Positions 16,556 to 24,089 of a stretch of DNA of 64,000 nucleotides are shown here, piece by piece (position 1 is the stretch's first letter; each line of letters begins with the position of its first letter). The DNA is from Lacrimispora defluvii (GTDB lineage: Bacteria > Bacillota > Clostridia > Lachnospirales > Lachnospiraceae): positions 80,105 through 144,104 of the forward strand of contig JAAOXG010000019.1 of the NCBI GenBank assembly GCA_013036995.1, read 5' to 3'. A program made the position numbers and the translations under genes. The notes beneath the pieces are model-generated. The model saw nothing but the letters and a program-made list of their open reading frames with translations. It searched no databases and was not told the DNA's origin.

Positions 16556-17110
16556 TTAATCAATAGCAGCGGTGCCGTATAAGCGGACCGCGAGGCTCTT
16601 AATAAGTCTCTGGCGATTTCTCCAGACTGTTGTTGCGTCGCAGCCCAGTGACTCGGCTATGGTCTCGTTGTCAAGTCCCTCGAAGTATCTGCCGGACACT
16701 GACTCATAATATTGGTCGTTTTCGATGATTTCGAGAGCCTCCTCCAGTATGTCAACTTCGTGCTGATCTGTTTCAATGCCTGCCTCTTTGTCTTTGATAA
16801 TAGCCTCGAGAGCCTCCTCTGGATCGAGTCTTACGCTGTTTTTAGAAAATCGGGTGATTGATTTGCTGCGGGCCGGTGTTCCGTATGTTCTCAGGTCCTC
16901 GATCTTTTCCTTGTCGTCCTTTAACTTGACCTTTAGCACTGGCAGCGCGTAAAGTCTGGCCTCTGTATTCTTAAAGGCCTGCTTTGCGTTCTGAGGCTGC
17001 TGCAATGGTTTGTAGGCCTCCGAGACTGCTGCCGCGGTTTTCTTTGCTACCTCGTCAATGTATGAGCGTATCTCTGGAGGTATGGCCGGTCTTTTCTTGT
17101 TGCTTCCCAT
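16556..17110 (-). CDS. ArpU-like late transcription regulator
   Basis: This 184-residue protein ends in a sigma-70 region-4-like helix-turn-helix (residues about 145-175: GLDNETIAESLGCDATTVWR). The front half is charged and helical. ArpU/RinA-type proteins of Gram-positive phages occupy this place, last in the early region, and switch on late genes; some act as activators, others may act as antiterminators. The candidate repeats and promoter directly downstream fit. ATG 17110 adjoins the methylase stop. Confidence 0.75.
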   Translation of the reverse strand: MGSNKKRPAIPPEIRSYIDEVAKKTAAAVSEAYKPLQQPQNAKQAFKNTEARLYALPVLKVKLKDDKEKIEDLRTYGTPARSKSITRFSKNSVRLDPEEALEAIIKDKEAGIETDQHEVDILEEALEIIENDQYYESVSGRYFEGLDNETIAESLGCDATTVWRNRQRLIKSLAVRLYGTAAID

Positions 17111-18553
17111 TTATTCGTATTCTCCTTCCTTGTAGTCTGTACTGATACCCACATCGTCGAAGATTTCCGCGAATGTTGCCGGATCTGCCGGAGCTCCGTC
17201 TCTTATGAGCTGGATCTGGTCTTTCTTTCCGGTGATCCTGAAATATCGTTTTACTATTACGTCGGTATATCCCGGCGTTAGTTCCATGAGGTAGGCCGTG
17301 TGGCCTGTTTTCTCCGCTGCTGCTAGAGTGGTCCCGCTGCCTCCGAATGGATCATATACCGTTTTCACAAAGTCCATATTGTCGAGTATCATTTCCATAA
17401 GCTCGACGGGCTTCTGGGTTGGGTGCAGGTCGTTTCCTGATCTGCTGCACCTGAGCACATTCCCGTAACCTTTGTGTCCGTCGAATTGTGCCTTGCCTCG
17501 GCTTCCAAACATACAGAGTTCGTGCTGACTCCTCCAGCCTACGCCCATGCCCGGTGTCTCTTTATCCCATACAATCATCGAACGCACTCCGAAGCCTGAC
17601 TTCTCGATTATGTCGTATAAATAGATCCACATGCGCCAGTCGGTAAACACATAGGCAAATAGTGGAGTGATACCCTCGAAGGCTGCGGTTAATAGTTTAA
17701 TATAGCCGCGAGTGCTTAGAATATCGTTTGCAATCTTTGGAGCGTCTGTCTGGCCTTTTCTTACCGTACCTATGCTGCCGGTAGATTTTCCGCTTTCCTG
17801 ATGTCCTCCGCTGCAATATGGTGGATCTGTGAGCATGACTTCCGGCTCGGCTCCTGCCAGAAGCTCGTCACGGTCCTTTGTGTTTGTCGAATTGCCACAC
17901 ATGAGTCTATGACGTCCGAGGATCCACACGTCGCCCAGTTTGCTGAATGGTTCCTCTGGCGGTTGGAGTAGTGCGTCGTCGTTTTCCTCGCCTTTGTCGT
18001 GATCGGCTTCACATAGGGCCGTCGCAAGTTCCTGATAGAACGACTCCTCGTAGCCGGTTAATTCAAACGGGATCGCTCCGGTGTCTACCGCCTCAAAAGC
18101 CTCGGCCAGTTTTACACTGTCAATCTCGGCCAGCTCAGCGATCCGATTGTCTGCCATGAGGTCTGCCAATTCTTCCTCCTCGTTGGCGTAGTTCTGATAG
18201 TCAACTGGTGCCTCTTTGAATTTCCCATATCTTGCAGCCGCAAGTCTGCCGTGTCCCTTTACTATCAGACCTGATCTGGTGCTCACTGTGATCGGCTGCC
18301 TCCATCCGGTTGCTTTGATAATAGCAGCAAGGGCCCGGATCTGATCGTCTGGGTGCTTGTTTGGGTTGAGCGGGTTCTCCCTTAGTTCCTTTATCTGCAC
18401 AATTTTGTCATGTGCGCAAAAAACCGGCCGGCCGTCTGCGAAGGCTTTCGGCTCTGCGCTGGTGGTGTATTCCATGTCATTGATCTGTATCTCCTGACGG
18501 TTTGCCTTTGTCTTTGTCTGAGTGATCTCGAGCGTTTTCTTTGATTTTTCCAT
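17111..18553 (-). CDS. DNA methyltransferase with ParB-like N-domain
   Basis: This 480-residue protein has an N-terminal ParB/Sulfiredoxin-like domain (residues about 50-175; GHGRLAAARYG at 100) and a C-terminal N4-cytosine or N6-adenine methyltransferase. DPPY is at 243-246 and FGGSGTT near 425, an order typical of beta-class enzymes. ATG 18553 is chosen for its GGGAGG. No restriction gene is adjacent, so it is an orphan phage methylase, probably protecting phage DNA or regulating packaging. Such ParB-methylase fusions are common in Firmicutes phages. Confidence 0.9.
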   Translation of the reverse strand: MEKSKKTLEITQTKTKANRQEIQINDMEYTTSAEPKAFADGRPVFCAHDKIVQIKELRENPLNPNKHPDDQIRALAAIIKATGWRQPITVSTRSGLIVKGHGRLAAARYGKFKEAPVDYQNYANEEEELADLMADNRIAELAEIDSVKLAEAFEAVDTGAIPFELTGYEESFYQELATALCEADHDKGEENDDALLQPPEEPFSKLGDVWILGRHRLMCGNSTNTKDRDELLAGAEPEVMLTDPPYCSGGHQESGKSTGSIGTVRKGQTDAPKIANDILSTRGYIKLLTAAFEGITPLFAYVFTDWRMWIYLYDIIEKSGFGVRSMIVWDKETPGMGVGWRSQHELCMFGSRGKAQFDGHKGYGNVLRCSRSGNDLHPTQKPVELMEMILDNMDFVKTVYDPFGGSGTTLAAAEKTGHTAYLMELTPGYTDVIVKRYFRITGKKDQIQLIRDGAPADPATFAEIFDDVGISTDYKEGEYE

Positions 18554-18557
18554 ATTC

Positions 18558-18677
18558 TCAAACGCCTCCCTTCGTGATTTCTTCGCTTTGCCATGATTTG
18601 AGCTTATAAAGCGCAAGTGCCGCGCCTCCTGCCAGTATAAGCAGCAGCACGCCCGCGCATATTATGGCCGCCCTCAT
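18558..18677 (-). CDS. 39-residue single-pass membrane protein
   Basis: The ATG overlaps the stop of the metallopeptidase gene (ATGA) and the frame ends five bases before the methylase ATG. Residues 3-24 are hydrophobic (AAIICAGVLLLILAGGAALAL), followed by a basic, hydrophilic tail. The overlap and fit between genes argue that it is real. No function is known to me. Confidence 0.6.
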   Translation of the reverse strand: MRAAIICAGVLLLILAGGAALALYKLKSWQSEEITKGGV

Positions 18678-19048
18678 GGTGTCGCCTCTTGCGGATCCTG
18701 ATCTTGATCCTGAAAACGCGCAATAGCCAGCTCGTTGTATTTGCTGTAAATTCTCTCAAACGCTTCCTTCCACCGTGGGCCGTGTTCGTCGCCCGGTGTA
18801 GCAATATGAGCCAGCTCATGCGCCAGTATTTCCGGTACGGCCTCGGCTGGTATATGTCCGGCCACTTCTACGAGTGGGAGACTGCCGTCGTCCGGAAAAG
18901 TGGTACAACCTACCATTTGCGTGCCGTCCTCTGCGGTTATCTTGTCAACCAGAACGGCCTCGAACTCTTTGTCTGGATATATCACACTAAAAGCCATAGC
19001 CACAAGACTGCTCGGATCGTTCAAAAATGGACTTTTTAATAATTCCAT
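18674..19048 (-). CDS. SprT-like putative zinc metallopeptidase
   Basis: This 124-residue protein contains HELAH at 77-81, followed by DEHGPRWKEAF, which gives a likely third zinc ligand. The HExxH plus HGxxW arrangement is that of SprT/WSS1-like peptidases, which in other systems cut proteins bound to DNA. Here the domain is nearly the entire protein. ATG 19048 follows AGGAGG. The substrate is unknown; its place in the DNA-metabolism operon suggests a role at the phage replication fork. Confidence 0.75.
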   Translation of the reverse strand: MELLKSPFLNDPSSLVAMAFSVIYPDKEFEAVLVDKITAEDGTQMVGCTTFPDDGSLPLVEVAGHIPAEAVPEILAHELAHIATPGDEHGPRWKEAFERIYSKYNELAIARFQDQDQDPQEATP

Positions 19049-19117
19049 GCGTTACCTCCTATGATTGGGAGGGCAGCAGGCCCTCCCGTGATGTTTCCGA
19101 CATTTGTGTCGGTGACA

Positions 19118-19861
19118 TTATGCTATAATTGTGATTTTCTCTCTGTCTGGTATATCCTTTAAGGCTTCCACGAGGTAGGCCTTCACGTTTTCGACTGCCT
19201 GAGACTTCCAGAGGCCGCCGTCCGCTGCTACCAGCTTAAAAGTAGGAGCGCCGCCTCTGCCTTCGCTTACTCTGAAAACGAAGTCGCTGCCCGGCTGATC
19301 CACTTCCAAAAATGTGCGGTACGGGATCAGGCTCACTGGGTTCGGTACGAGTACGTTATCCTTTGTGGTTATTCCGGTTTTCATAACTGCCTGCTGAGTT
19401 GTTCCATTGTCTGAGAAGGTCGCCTCCTGAGTGTTCACGATGTTGCTAGCCAGCATTGTGACAGCTTCGCGGTCGTCGCTTTCCTTAAAGCATGACTGCA
19501 TAGAAATGAGAAAACTCTCTTGATCGTATTCTCTGCCATATTCAAACTGTGGCAGCAGCGCATTGACCTCGAAAAGAGTCTCACGATCACGCTCTGGCAG
19601 CAGGCCAGAATATAGCAGCACCTTTGTGGCGCTCACTACCTGAATAATCATACGATCGCGGAGCTCGTCGCGGCTTTCCTTTATGTAATCAATGAGTGAC
19701 GTGAGAGTGGTCGCTGTGATAGCGTCAGCCTTTTCCGGCGCGTCGTATCTTCTGAGATCTTTCGTGCAATAGGTTCTCCCGTTTATTTCGATAGTTTTCG
19801 GATCCTCGGCTCTAACTGCCAGTCCCGTGATAAATGCGATTGCTTCCTTGATACCTTCCAT
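19118..19861 (-). CDS. Conserved phage early protein, function unknown
   Basis: This is a 247-residue soluble protein with an alpha/beta N-terminal half (IEINGRTYCTKDLRRYDAP, TLTSLIDYIKESRDELRD) and a beta-rich C-terminal half (VLVPNPVSLIPYRTFLEVDQ, DFVFRVSEGRGGAPTFKLVA). There is no signal peptide and no catalytic motif I can name. It starts at ATG 19861 behind AAGGAGG, next to a gene carrying iterons, so a part in replication or recombination is possible. Confidence 0.6.
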   Translation of the reverse strand: MEGIKEAIAFITGLAVRAEDPKTIEINGRTYCTKDLRRYDAPEKADAITATTLTSLIDYIKESRDELRDRMIIQVVSATKVLLYSGLLPERDRETLFEVNALLPQFEYGREYDQESFLISMQSCFKESDDREAVTMLASNIVNTQEATFSDNGTTQQAVMKTGITTKDNVLVPNPVSLIPYRTFLEVDQPGSDFVFRVSEGRGGAPTFKLVAADGGLWKSQAVENVKAYLVEALKDIPDREKITIIA

Positions 19862-19875
19862 GTTTGTGATCCTCC

Positions 19876-20544
19876 TTATGCTTGTGCGGCTCTTTGGCCC
19901 ATTGATACAATTTTATGAGTTGCGTCCTCTGGTCGTCCTTCGGTCGTTTGTTGGTCGTCCACCGGTTGACCGTTCTCAAATACTTCGCCAGTTTCAGGAT
20001 CGAAGTCTTTTCCCGGTATGAGTTCGCCTGCTGCCGGCTCGTCCTTTTCTGGAGCCTGCTGCTTGTTGCGGTTCTTTAAGTCCAGAGGCTTGCCAGTAGG
20101 TGCCTGCTGCTGGGTTGGTTCGTCTGCTGCCAGTGGCTCCTCCTGAGTTGACTGCTGCGCTGGTGTGGCTGGATCTGCTGCCGGTTCTGGTTTCTCCTCC
20201 TGAGTCTGCAGGTCGTTGAGTGATAACTGGCCGCGGATCTGGCCGTCATATTCTGCGATCTCGATCTGGCCGGTTCTCATGTTTACGCCCATGATCATTT
20301 GAGTGTCGATTGCTTCGGTTGCTGCGAGTTTGGTCGTGACTGAGATCTGAGTGCTTACGAGCTGCCTCGTCTTATTCGGCGCAAATTTGAGCACGATCTG
20401 GATCTGTCTCTTTGTTGTGGCCTCTGTGTTTGGGTTCTGGATATTATCGGCCACCTGCATGAGTGCCTCGTTGAGCTTCTCTGCAAAAGCACCGCCGGCG
20501 AGAGCCTCGAGGTTGATGTTACTCTGTACGTTCTGTTTCTTCAT
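19876..20544 (-). CDS. Phage early protein, sometimes labelled replication terminator
   Basis: This 222-residue protein has a folded N-domain (residues about 5-110; LEALAGGAFAEKLNEALMQV, then ATTKRQIQIVLKFAPNKTRQ) and a low-complexity Gln/Pro/Ala/Glu-rich C-terminal half. Similar phage proteins are often annotated as replication terminator proteins, but I see no motif proving that. Its 3' end carries a cluster of 11-bp iterons. ATG 20544 sits behind AAGGAGG. Confidence 0.5.
   Translation of the reverse strand: MKKQNVQSNINLEALAGGAFAEKLNEALMQVADNIQNPNTEATTKRQIQIVLKFAPNKTRQLVSTQISVTTKLAATEAIDTQMIMGVNMRTGQIEIAEYDGQIRGQLSLNDLQTQEEKPEPAADPATPAQQSTQEEPLAADEPTQQQAPTGKPLDLKNRNKQQAPEKDEPAAGELIPGKDFDPETGEVFENGQPVDDQQTTEGRPEDATHKIVSMGQRAAQA
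19920..19971 (-). repeat. 11-bp iteron cluster A
   Basis: Units with the consensus GGTCGTCC (plus-strand reading) start at 19920, 19931, 19942, 19953 and 19964, exactly 11 bp apart; the outer units are degenerate. They lie inside a coding region. The same unit and period recur at 25.4 and 25.8 kb. Confidence 0.7.
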
Positions 20545-20743
20545 TTTTTGTGTCCTCCTTCTTGGAATTTGTCAGCTTTTCAACCTGAAGGCTGAGCTGA
20601 TAGGTCGCATACGCTACCATGTGGAGCTCTGCGGTTTTCTTTTTGGTGTCTTTGTGATTGACTGCGATCGTTATCCCGGTCAAAATCAGGAACACGGCCC
20701 ACAATGCACAAAATACGCCAGTGATTACAATTTCTGCGGTCAT
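20519..20743 (-). CDS. 74-residue single-pass membrane protein
   Basis: The N-terminal 30 residues form one membrane span (IVITGVFCALWAVFLILTGI), followed by a charged helical tail rich in Lys and Glu (QVEKLTNSKKEDTKNEETE). The start overlaps the stop of the preceding zinc-ribbon gene as ATGA. The end overlaps the next gene by 26 nt. Function unknown; small phage membrane proteins of this kind can act in superinfection exclusion or membrane anchoring of replication. Confidence 0.6.
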   Translation of the reverse strand: MTAEIVITGVFCALWAVFLILTGITIAVNHKDTKKKTAELHMVAYATYQLSLQVEKLTNSKKEDTKNEETERTE

Positions 20744-20988
20744 TTCTTTGGTTCACCTCCTCCCGGTGTAGATGTTTCAGCTCTGAGAGCGCACTCGGTA
20801 CAAGCGCCGGTTGCTCCCGTTGCCATTACCTGACGCGCAAGCTCTGGCTCCCAGCACTCACGGCCGCAGCGCGGGCAAGTTGTGAGACGCCAGTCTGGGT
20901 GATTGGTTGCGTCTGGTATATTGGATCGGAGCGGAAGGCATATTGTGCCGCCGTCTCCGGGTTTCCACGGTGTTATTTTTACATTCAT
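20740..20988 (-). CDS. Small zinc-ribbon protein
   Basis: This 82-residue protein has the metal-binding motif CPRCGREC at about 38-45 and CTEC at about 63-66. It starts at ATG 20988 behind GGGAGGG, which itself overlaps the stop of the ASCH gene. Zinc ribbons of this size usually bind nucleic acid or protein partners. No further function can be read. Confidence 0.6.
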   Translation of the reverse strand: MNVKITPWKPGDGGTICLPLRSNIPDATNHPDWRLTTCPRCGRECWEPELARQVMATGATGACTECALRAETSTPGGGEPKK

Positions 20989-20989
20989 G

Positions 20990-21421
20990 TTATCCCTCCC
21001 AGTTCCAGAGCCCTTGCTGGCCCTTTGCCGGTACCGGCTCCGGTAACGCTTCGATATTTTTTAGCTCCCACGCATAACGGCCGAGAGTGTAGTCTCCGAG
21101 CGCTTTTTCCGTATCTGATAATGTGCTCAGATATTCCTCTGTTATCAGGCGGCAGTCAACGAGTTCGGCTGTCGCAATTACTTCTCCATAACTGAAATAT
21201 GTCAATAATTTGCCTGCTGCTATACTGGCTTTTTCTAACTTCTCAATCATAAGCCGGAAGGCTTCGTCAGATAGCAGCGGTACGACTTGCTTTATAGGTT
21301 TGACTGCTGCATGGATCGCAATCTGCCCTCTGTACTTCGTGGCCCAGCTTCTTGTCTCGTTGTGTTTTACTCTGGTAGCCACAAATTCGGCCCACGGTTG
21401 CCATATTGTTATTGCTTTCAT
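20990..21421 (-). CDS. ASCH-domain protein
   Basis: This 143-residue ASCH domain begins MKAITIWQPWAEFVATRVKHNE, the hallmark N-terminus of the fold, with RGQIAIHAAVKP and a later YAWELKNIEALPEPVPAKGQ. ASCH domains resemble PUA domains and are predicted RNA or modified-base binding modules; some hydrolyse N4-acetylcytidine. It starts at ATG 21421 behind GGAGG inside the end of the preceding frame. Confidence 0.85.
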   Translation of the reverse strand: MKAITIWQPWAEFVATRVKHNETRSWATKYRGQIAIHAAVKPIKQVVPLLSDEAFRLMIEKLEKASIAAGKLLTYFSYGEVIATAELVDCRLITEEYLSTLSDTEKALGDYTLGRYAWELKNIEALPEPVPAKGQQGLWNWEG

Positions 21422-21575
21422 TGTTTGCCTCCAATTCTTCGCAGAAACTTCTCGCAGCGCGCTCAGGAACCTCTTGCAGGTTTGTTGCTCCGCATTGATC
21501 TATTAGAAGCAGCAGTAAGTCGCCGTAGCGTGTGCTTTTCTTTGATATTGTTTCGATATAGTTCCATTTATTCAC
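21267..21575 (-). CDS. Small hypothetical protein overlapping the ASCH gene
   Basis: A GTG at 21575 behind AAGGGAG opens a 102-residue frame. The first ~55 residues (WNYIETISKKSTRYGDLLLL, then LQEVPERAARSFCEELEA) look like a real helical protein. The last third overlaps the ASCH gene by 155 nt and looks like out-of-frame readthrough. The gene may once have stopped near 21420 and lost its stop by a small indel. No function recognised. Confidence 0.4.
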   Translation of the reverse strand: MNKWNYIETISKKSTRYGDLLLLLIDQCGATNLQEVPERAARSFCEELEANNESNNNMATVGRICGYQSKTQRDKKLGHEVQRADCDPCSSQTYKASRTAAI

Positions 21576-21578
21576 CGA

Positions 21579-21836
21579 TCAGGCTCCCTTCTGAATAGCT
21601 GAGGCGATCCAGTTCTTTGCAAATGCGTCGGCGCTTTGGTACGGGCAAAATAGTCGGCCGTCCTTTGTTTTGGCCTCGAAGCGATTGCGGCCTCGTGCGT
21701 ATTTGACAATAAGCTCGTACCTCTTGCCGGTCTCAAAACCGCAGGAGCCGTCTGATCCGGTGAATGTTCCGAGGATCTGGAGCGATCCGGTGTTACTTTT
21801 TGGGTTCTTTAGGTCATTTAGTGCCCTCGTCAGCAT
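21579..21836 (-). CDS. Hypothetical protein (85 aa)
   Basis: The start ATG overlaps the RecU stop region by 23 nt and follows GGGAGGG. The sequence (SLQILGTFTGSDGSCGFETG, YELIVKYARGRNRFEAK, DGRLFCPYQSADAFAKNW) suggests a compact beta-rich fold. Such small proteins accompany RecU in Gram-positive phages, but I cannot assign a function. Confidence 0.5.
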   Translation of the reverse strand: MLTRALNDLKNPKSNTGSLQILGTFTGSDGSCGFETGKRYELIVKYARGRNRFEAKTKDGRLFCPYQSADAFAKNWIASAIQKGA

Positions 21837-22431
21837 TTTGCGTCCCTCCCTTTGTCTTTTTCAAAAATTCCAGCGTTCCCAGATGATTGAGGCCGATCTC
21901 GTATTGTGAGATCTCTCTGCGTTTCAAGTGCTTGTGCCCGTATATGTCCTTCATATCTCGCCAGACGCTCCACGGTATGCGGTAGAATTGTTCAAACTTA
22001 AAACTCACCAGCACGAAGCAGCTCGCGCCCATTTTCTCGTAATTTTCCAAAAGCTCAGCCTGCCGATCTGATACGGCAGAGGCTTCGATCTTGTCTGCGT
22101 CTGTGTGTTTTGCCTCAAAAGCAATACACCGGCCGCCGTTTAATATACCCTTGTAGTCGTTCTGCGCTTTTTTCACAAATATGGCAATATATTGGCCGCG
22201 TCTGCGTTCGCCGTATGGTTTCAATGGTTTCATAGGCTCCGGCGTCTTTTCAATGTCTGCAATATTCTGGCCCCGGTAGTAGTCGCATGATCCTGAGATC
22301 ATATTCTCGAAGCGCTCACCGGCGTATTTTGAACGGCGTCCCTGCTGCCTGCGCTCGTTTTCAACATTTTTCTCGGCCCAGTACGGTGTCATATCCTTGT
22401 AACCTTCCGCGTTTTTTCTGCTATCTGTCAA
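21814..22431 (-). CDS. recU: RecU-type Holliday junction resolvase
   Basis: This 205-residue protein carries the RecU signatures: GERFENMISGSCDYYR, IEKTPEPMKPL, then DYKGILNGGRCIAFEAKHTD (catalytic Asp/Glu-Lys site), CFVLVSFKFEQFYRIPWSVW. It resolves recombination intermediates during phage replication. TTG 22431 is chosen because GGAGGAGG lies ahead and because it overlaps the stop of a 27-residue frame as TTGA. It works with the ERF annealase and SSB of the same operon. Confidence 0.9.
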   Translation of the reverse strand: MTDSRKNAEGYKDMTPYWAEKNVENERRQQGRRSKYAGERFENMISGSCDYYRGQNIADIEKTPEPMKPLKPYGERRRGQYIAIFVKKAQNDYKGILNGGRCIAFEAKHTDADKIEASAVSDRQAELLENYEKMGASCFVLVSFKFEQFYRIPWSVWRDMKDIYGHKHLKRREISQYEIGLNHLGTLEFLKKTKGGTQNADEGTK

Positions 22432-22511
22432 TAGTTTGCCCTCCTCCTGAATAAGTGTTTGATGATGTACCACAACTGCGCAATGTACGGGTGTTTCTGC
22501 TTGTATGCCAT
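22428..22511 (-). CDS. 27-residue microprotein, coupled to recU
   Basis: ATG 22511 overlaps the previous stop (TAATG), has GAGGAG ahead, and its stop overlaps the recU start (TTGA). The product is aromatic and basic (MAYKQKHPYIAQLWYIIKHL, then RRRANY). It may be a translational coupler or a genuine peptide; only its exact fit between two overlaps supports it. Confidence 0.4.
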   Translation of the reverse strand: MAYKQKHPYIAQLWYIIKHLFRRRANY

Positions 22512-23053
22512 TAGTCTGTCGCTCCTCTCAATACTCCGGTGAATAGAGTGCCGCCTGCTGCCATTTCCTCAATCTTGTGCACAAGCTCGCAGGCCTGAGT
22601 CTTTTCAAGGTCAATCTTTATAACTGGGGCAGCAGCAGAGGCGCCCGCACTTATTCCGGCGGTAGCGGCAGCAGGTTCGAGATTAAGATCCGGAACCTGA
22701 ACAACCGCAGCTTTGTGATATATTTCCATAACTCGCTCGATAAATTCCGGCGTTCCGTATACTTCAATCTCTATCCCCAGAACTCCTGCGAGTTGTATTT
22801 CTCCTCGCATACCGCTGGAGACTTCGCAGCCGTAAACTCTTATAAGCTGGCAATACCTGAGGAGCTGGAGACCGGCCTTGAGTCCTTTCATTCGTTCACG
22901 CTTGTTTGTGTCGTCTATAAACTGGGTAAAATATACATGTGGAGCGATTGGCAGCAGGCCTTCGTTCATAGCCTCCAGACAATACTCCTGCGCTTTTATG
23001 ATATTTTTCTCGTAATCACCGCGGCACTGTGAGCATATATAAGTCATTTTCAT
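22511..23053 (-). CDS. DUF4406/DUF7768-like protein
   Basis: This 180-residue protein starts at ATG 23053 behind GGAGG. Residues 1-115 form a Rossmann-like, nucleoside 2-deoxyribosyltransferase-like fold: TYICSQCRGDYEKNI, EGLLPIAPHVYFTQFIDD, VYGCEVSSGMRGEIQLA. Such phage proteins are grouped as DUF4406/DUF7768 and may act on nucleotides. The C-terminal 60 residues (Ala-rich linker, then a helix) are extra. Substrate not known. Confidence 0.7.
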   Translation of the reverse strand: MKMTYICSQCRGDYEKNIIKAQEYCLEAMNEGLLPIAPHVYFTQFIDDTNKRERMKGLKAGLQLLRYCQLIRVYGCEVSSGMRGEIQLAGVLGIEIEVYGTPEFIERVMEIYHKAAVVQVPDLNLEPAAATAGISAGASAAAPVIKIDLEKTQACELVHKIEEMAAGGTLFTGVLRGATD

Positions 23054-23064
23054 GGCGTACCTCC

Positions 23065-23633
23065 TTAAATTACTTTTATAATCTGGCGACTGCTGCCGGG
23101 CTGCCATATAAACCACGAGTAGCTTGTGGCGTCTGTACCGTGTCCGGTAAAGCTCGGCCGCTTATGTAGGGTGTAGAGTCCCGCAAGCTGGTGAGCGTCC
23201 TCCTGCCAGAACTCGAAGCGCTGATCGCTTTCCATGAAGGCGGTCCTCAGTAAAAACATGAGGCAGCCGTCTGGCTTTAATAGCGAGAGGCTTTTCTTGA
23301 CAAATTCCATAGCCAGCCCGAATGGCGGGTTGCCGATTATGAGGTCGTACTTTTTCTCTAGTTTCATGCTCAAATAGTCGTCAATAATCACATTGACGTC
23401 TAGATCTTTGAGTCCTTCGGCCTCCTCTGGCCTTATTTCCACCGCGTCGATCTTAAAATTTCCGTGTTTCTGTAATACTTTGATAATGTTGCCGCTGCCT
23501 GCTCCGGGTTCTAATACTTCGTAATACCCCCCCCCCGCAGAGGGAATGCGTCGAGTATTGCCTCGATCGCTGGTATTGGAGTAGGGTAGAAGTCGTGCGG
23601 CGCTCTTTTGGTTCCTCTGTTTGTTGCGCTCAT
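23065..23633 (-). pseudogene. N6-adenine methyltransferase, frameshifted at a run of ten G's
   Basis: ATG 23633 (AAAGGAGG ahead) opens a frame reading MSATNRGTKRAPHDFYPTP and on to the G-run at 23536..23527, after which it stops at 23511. In the next frame the protein continues with motif I (LEPGAGSGNI), then motif IV NPPF at about 23340, and ends at 23065. With 8 or 11 G's instead of ten the gene would be whole, about 189 residues. It could be phase-variable or a homopolymer sequencing error. The C-terminal part could also start alone at GTG 23442 but would lack motif I. Confidence 0.85.
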
Positions 23634-23647
23634 TTGTCTGCCTCCTT

Positions 23648-24079
23648 TTATCGTTCGATCTCGTCAGCTACAACAAACACGGCGCTATTTTTGTAAAGCT
23701 GCCATACGGTAACACTTTAGGAGTAAAGCCGGGCGAGTTTGAATTTGTAAAAGCACCGGAGCCACTTCTCAAACAGTGGAAAAAATTAGAGAAAAAGGAA
23801 TACGAAAAAATCGGAAAAAGAATACTCAAAGCGCTGGAAATTAGAAAAATGACGCAGAGAGAGCTTGCAGAGAAAACCGGAATAACAGAAGCGACAATTT
23901 CAAGATACGCACAATCAAAAAGAGTGCCAAAGGGGCCGGAAATTATAAAAATTGCAAACTCACTAAATTGCACAACGGACTTTATTCTGGGAGTAGCCAG
24001 CCTCGTATTCCCCGGGTGGGAGAGTTATCGAAAACATTCCCTTGATTTCTTTCGTTGTCTTGATTATTACTTCGCTCAA
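23648..24079 (-). pseudogene. HTH regulator gene interrupted by an internal inversion
   Basis: A TTG at 24079 behind GGAGG, right after the helicase-loader stop, begins MSEVIIKTTKEIKGMFSITL and runs to a stop at 23963. In the same frame a C-terminus (VVADEIER, stop 23648) sits just before the methyltransferase Shine-Dalgarno. Between them, on the opposite strand, is an XRE helix-turn-helix core (MTQRELAEKTGITEATISRY) with no usable start or stop. Re-inverting 23667..23997 joins all three parts into one 143-residue frame ending DFILGVADEIER. As it stands the gene cannot make this protein. Confidence 0.85.
23667..23997 (+). other. 331-bp inverted segment bounded by GCTAC / GTAGC
   Basis: The plus-strand reading of this segment encodes the middle of the HTH protein (HGAIFVKLPYGNTLG, EFEFVKAPEPLLKQW, then the HTH and NCTTDFILG). 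Both junctions fall at the 5-bp inverted repeat GCTAC (23667..23671) and GTAGC (23993..23997). The sum of the end coordinates is divisible by 3, as needed for the frame to be kept on inversion. No small invertase gene is seen in the window. Confidence 0.75.
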
Positions 24080-24089
24080 TATTTCCTCC

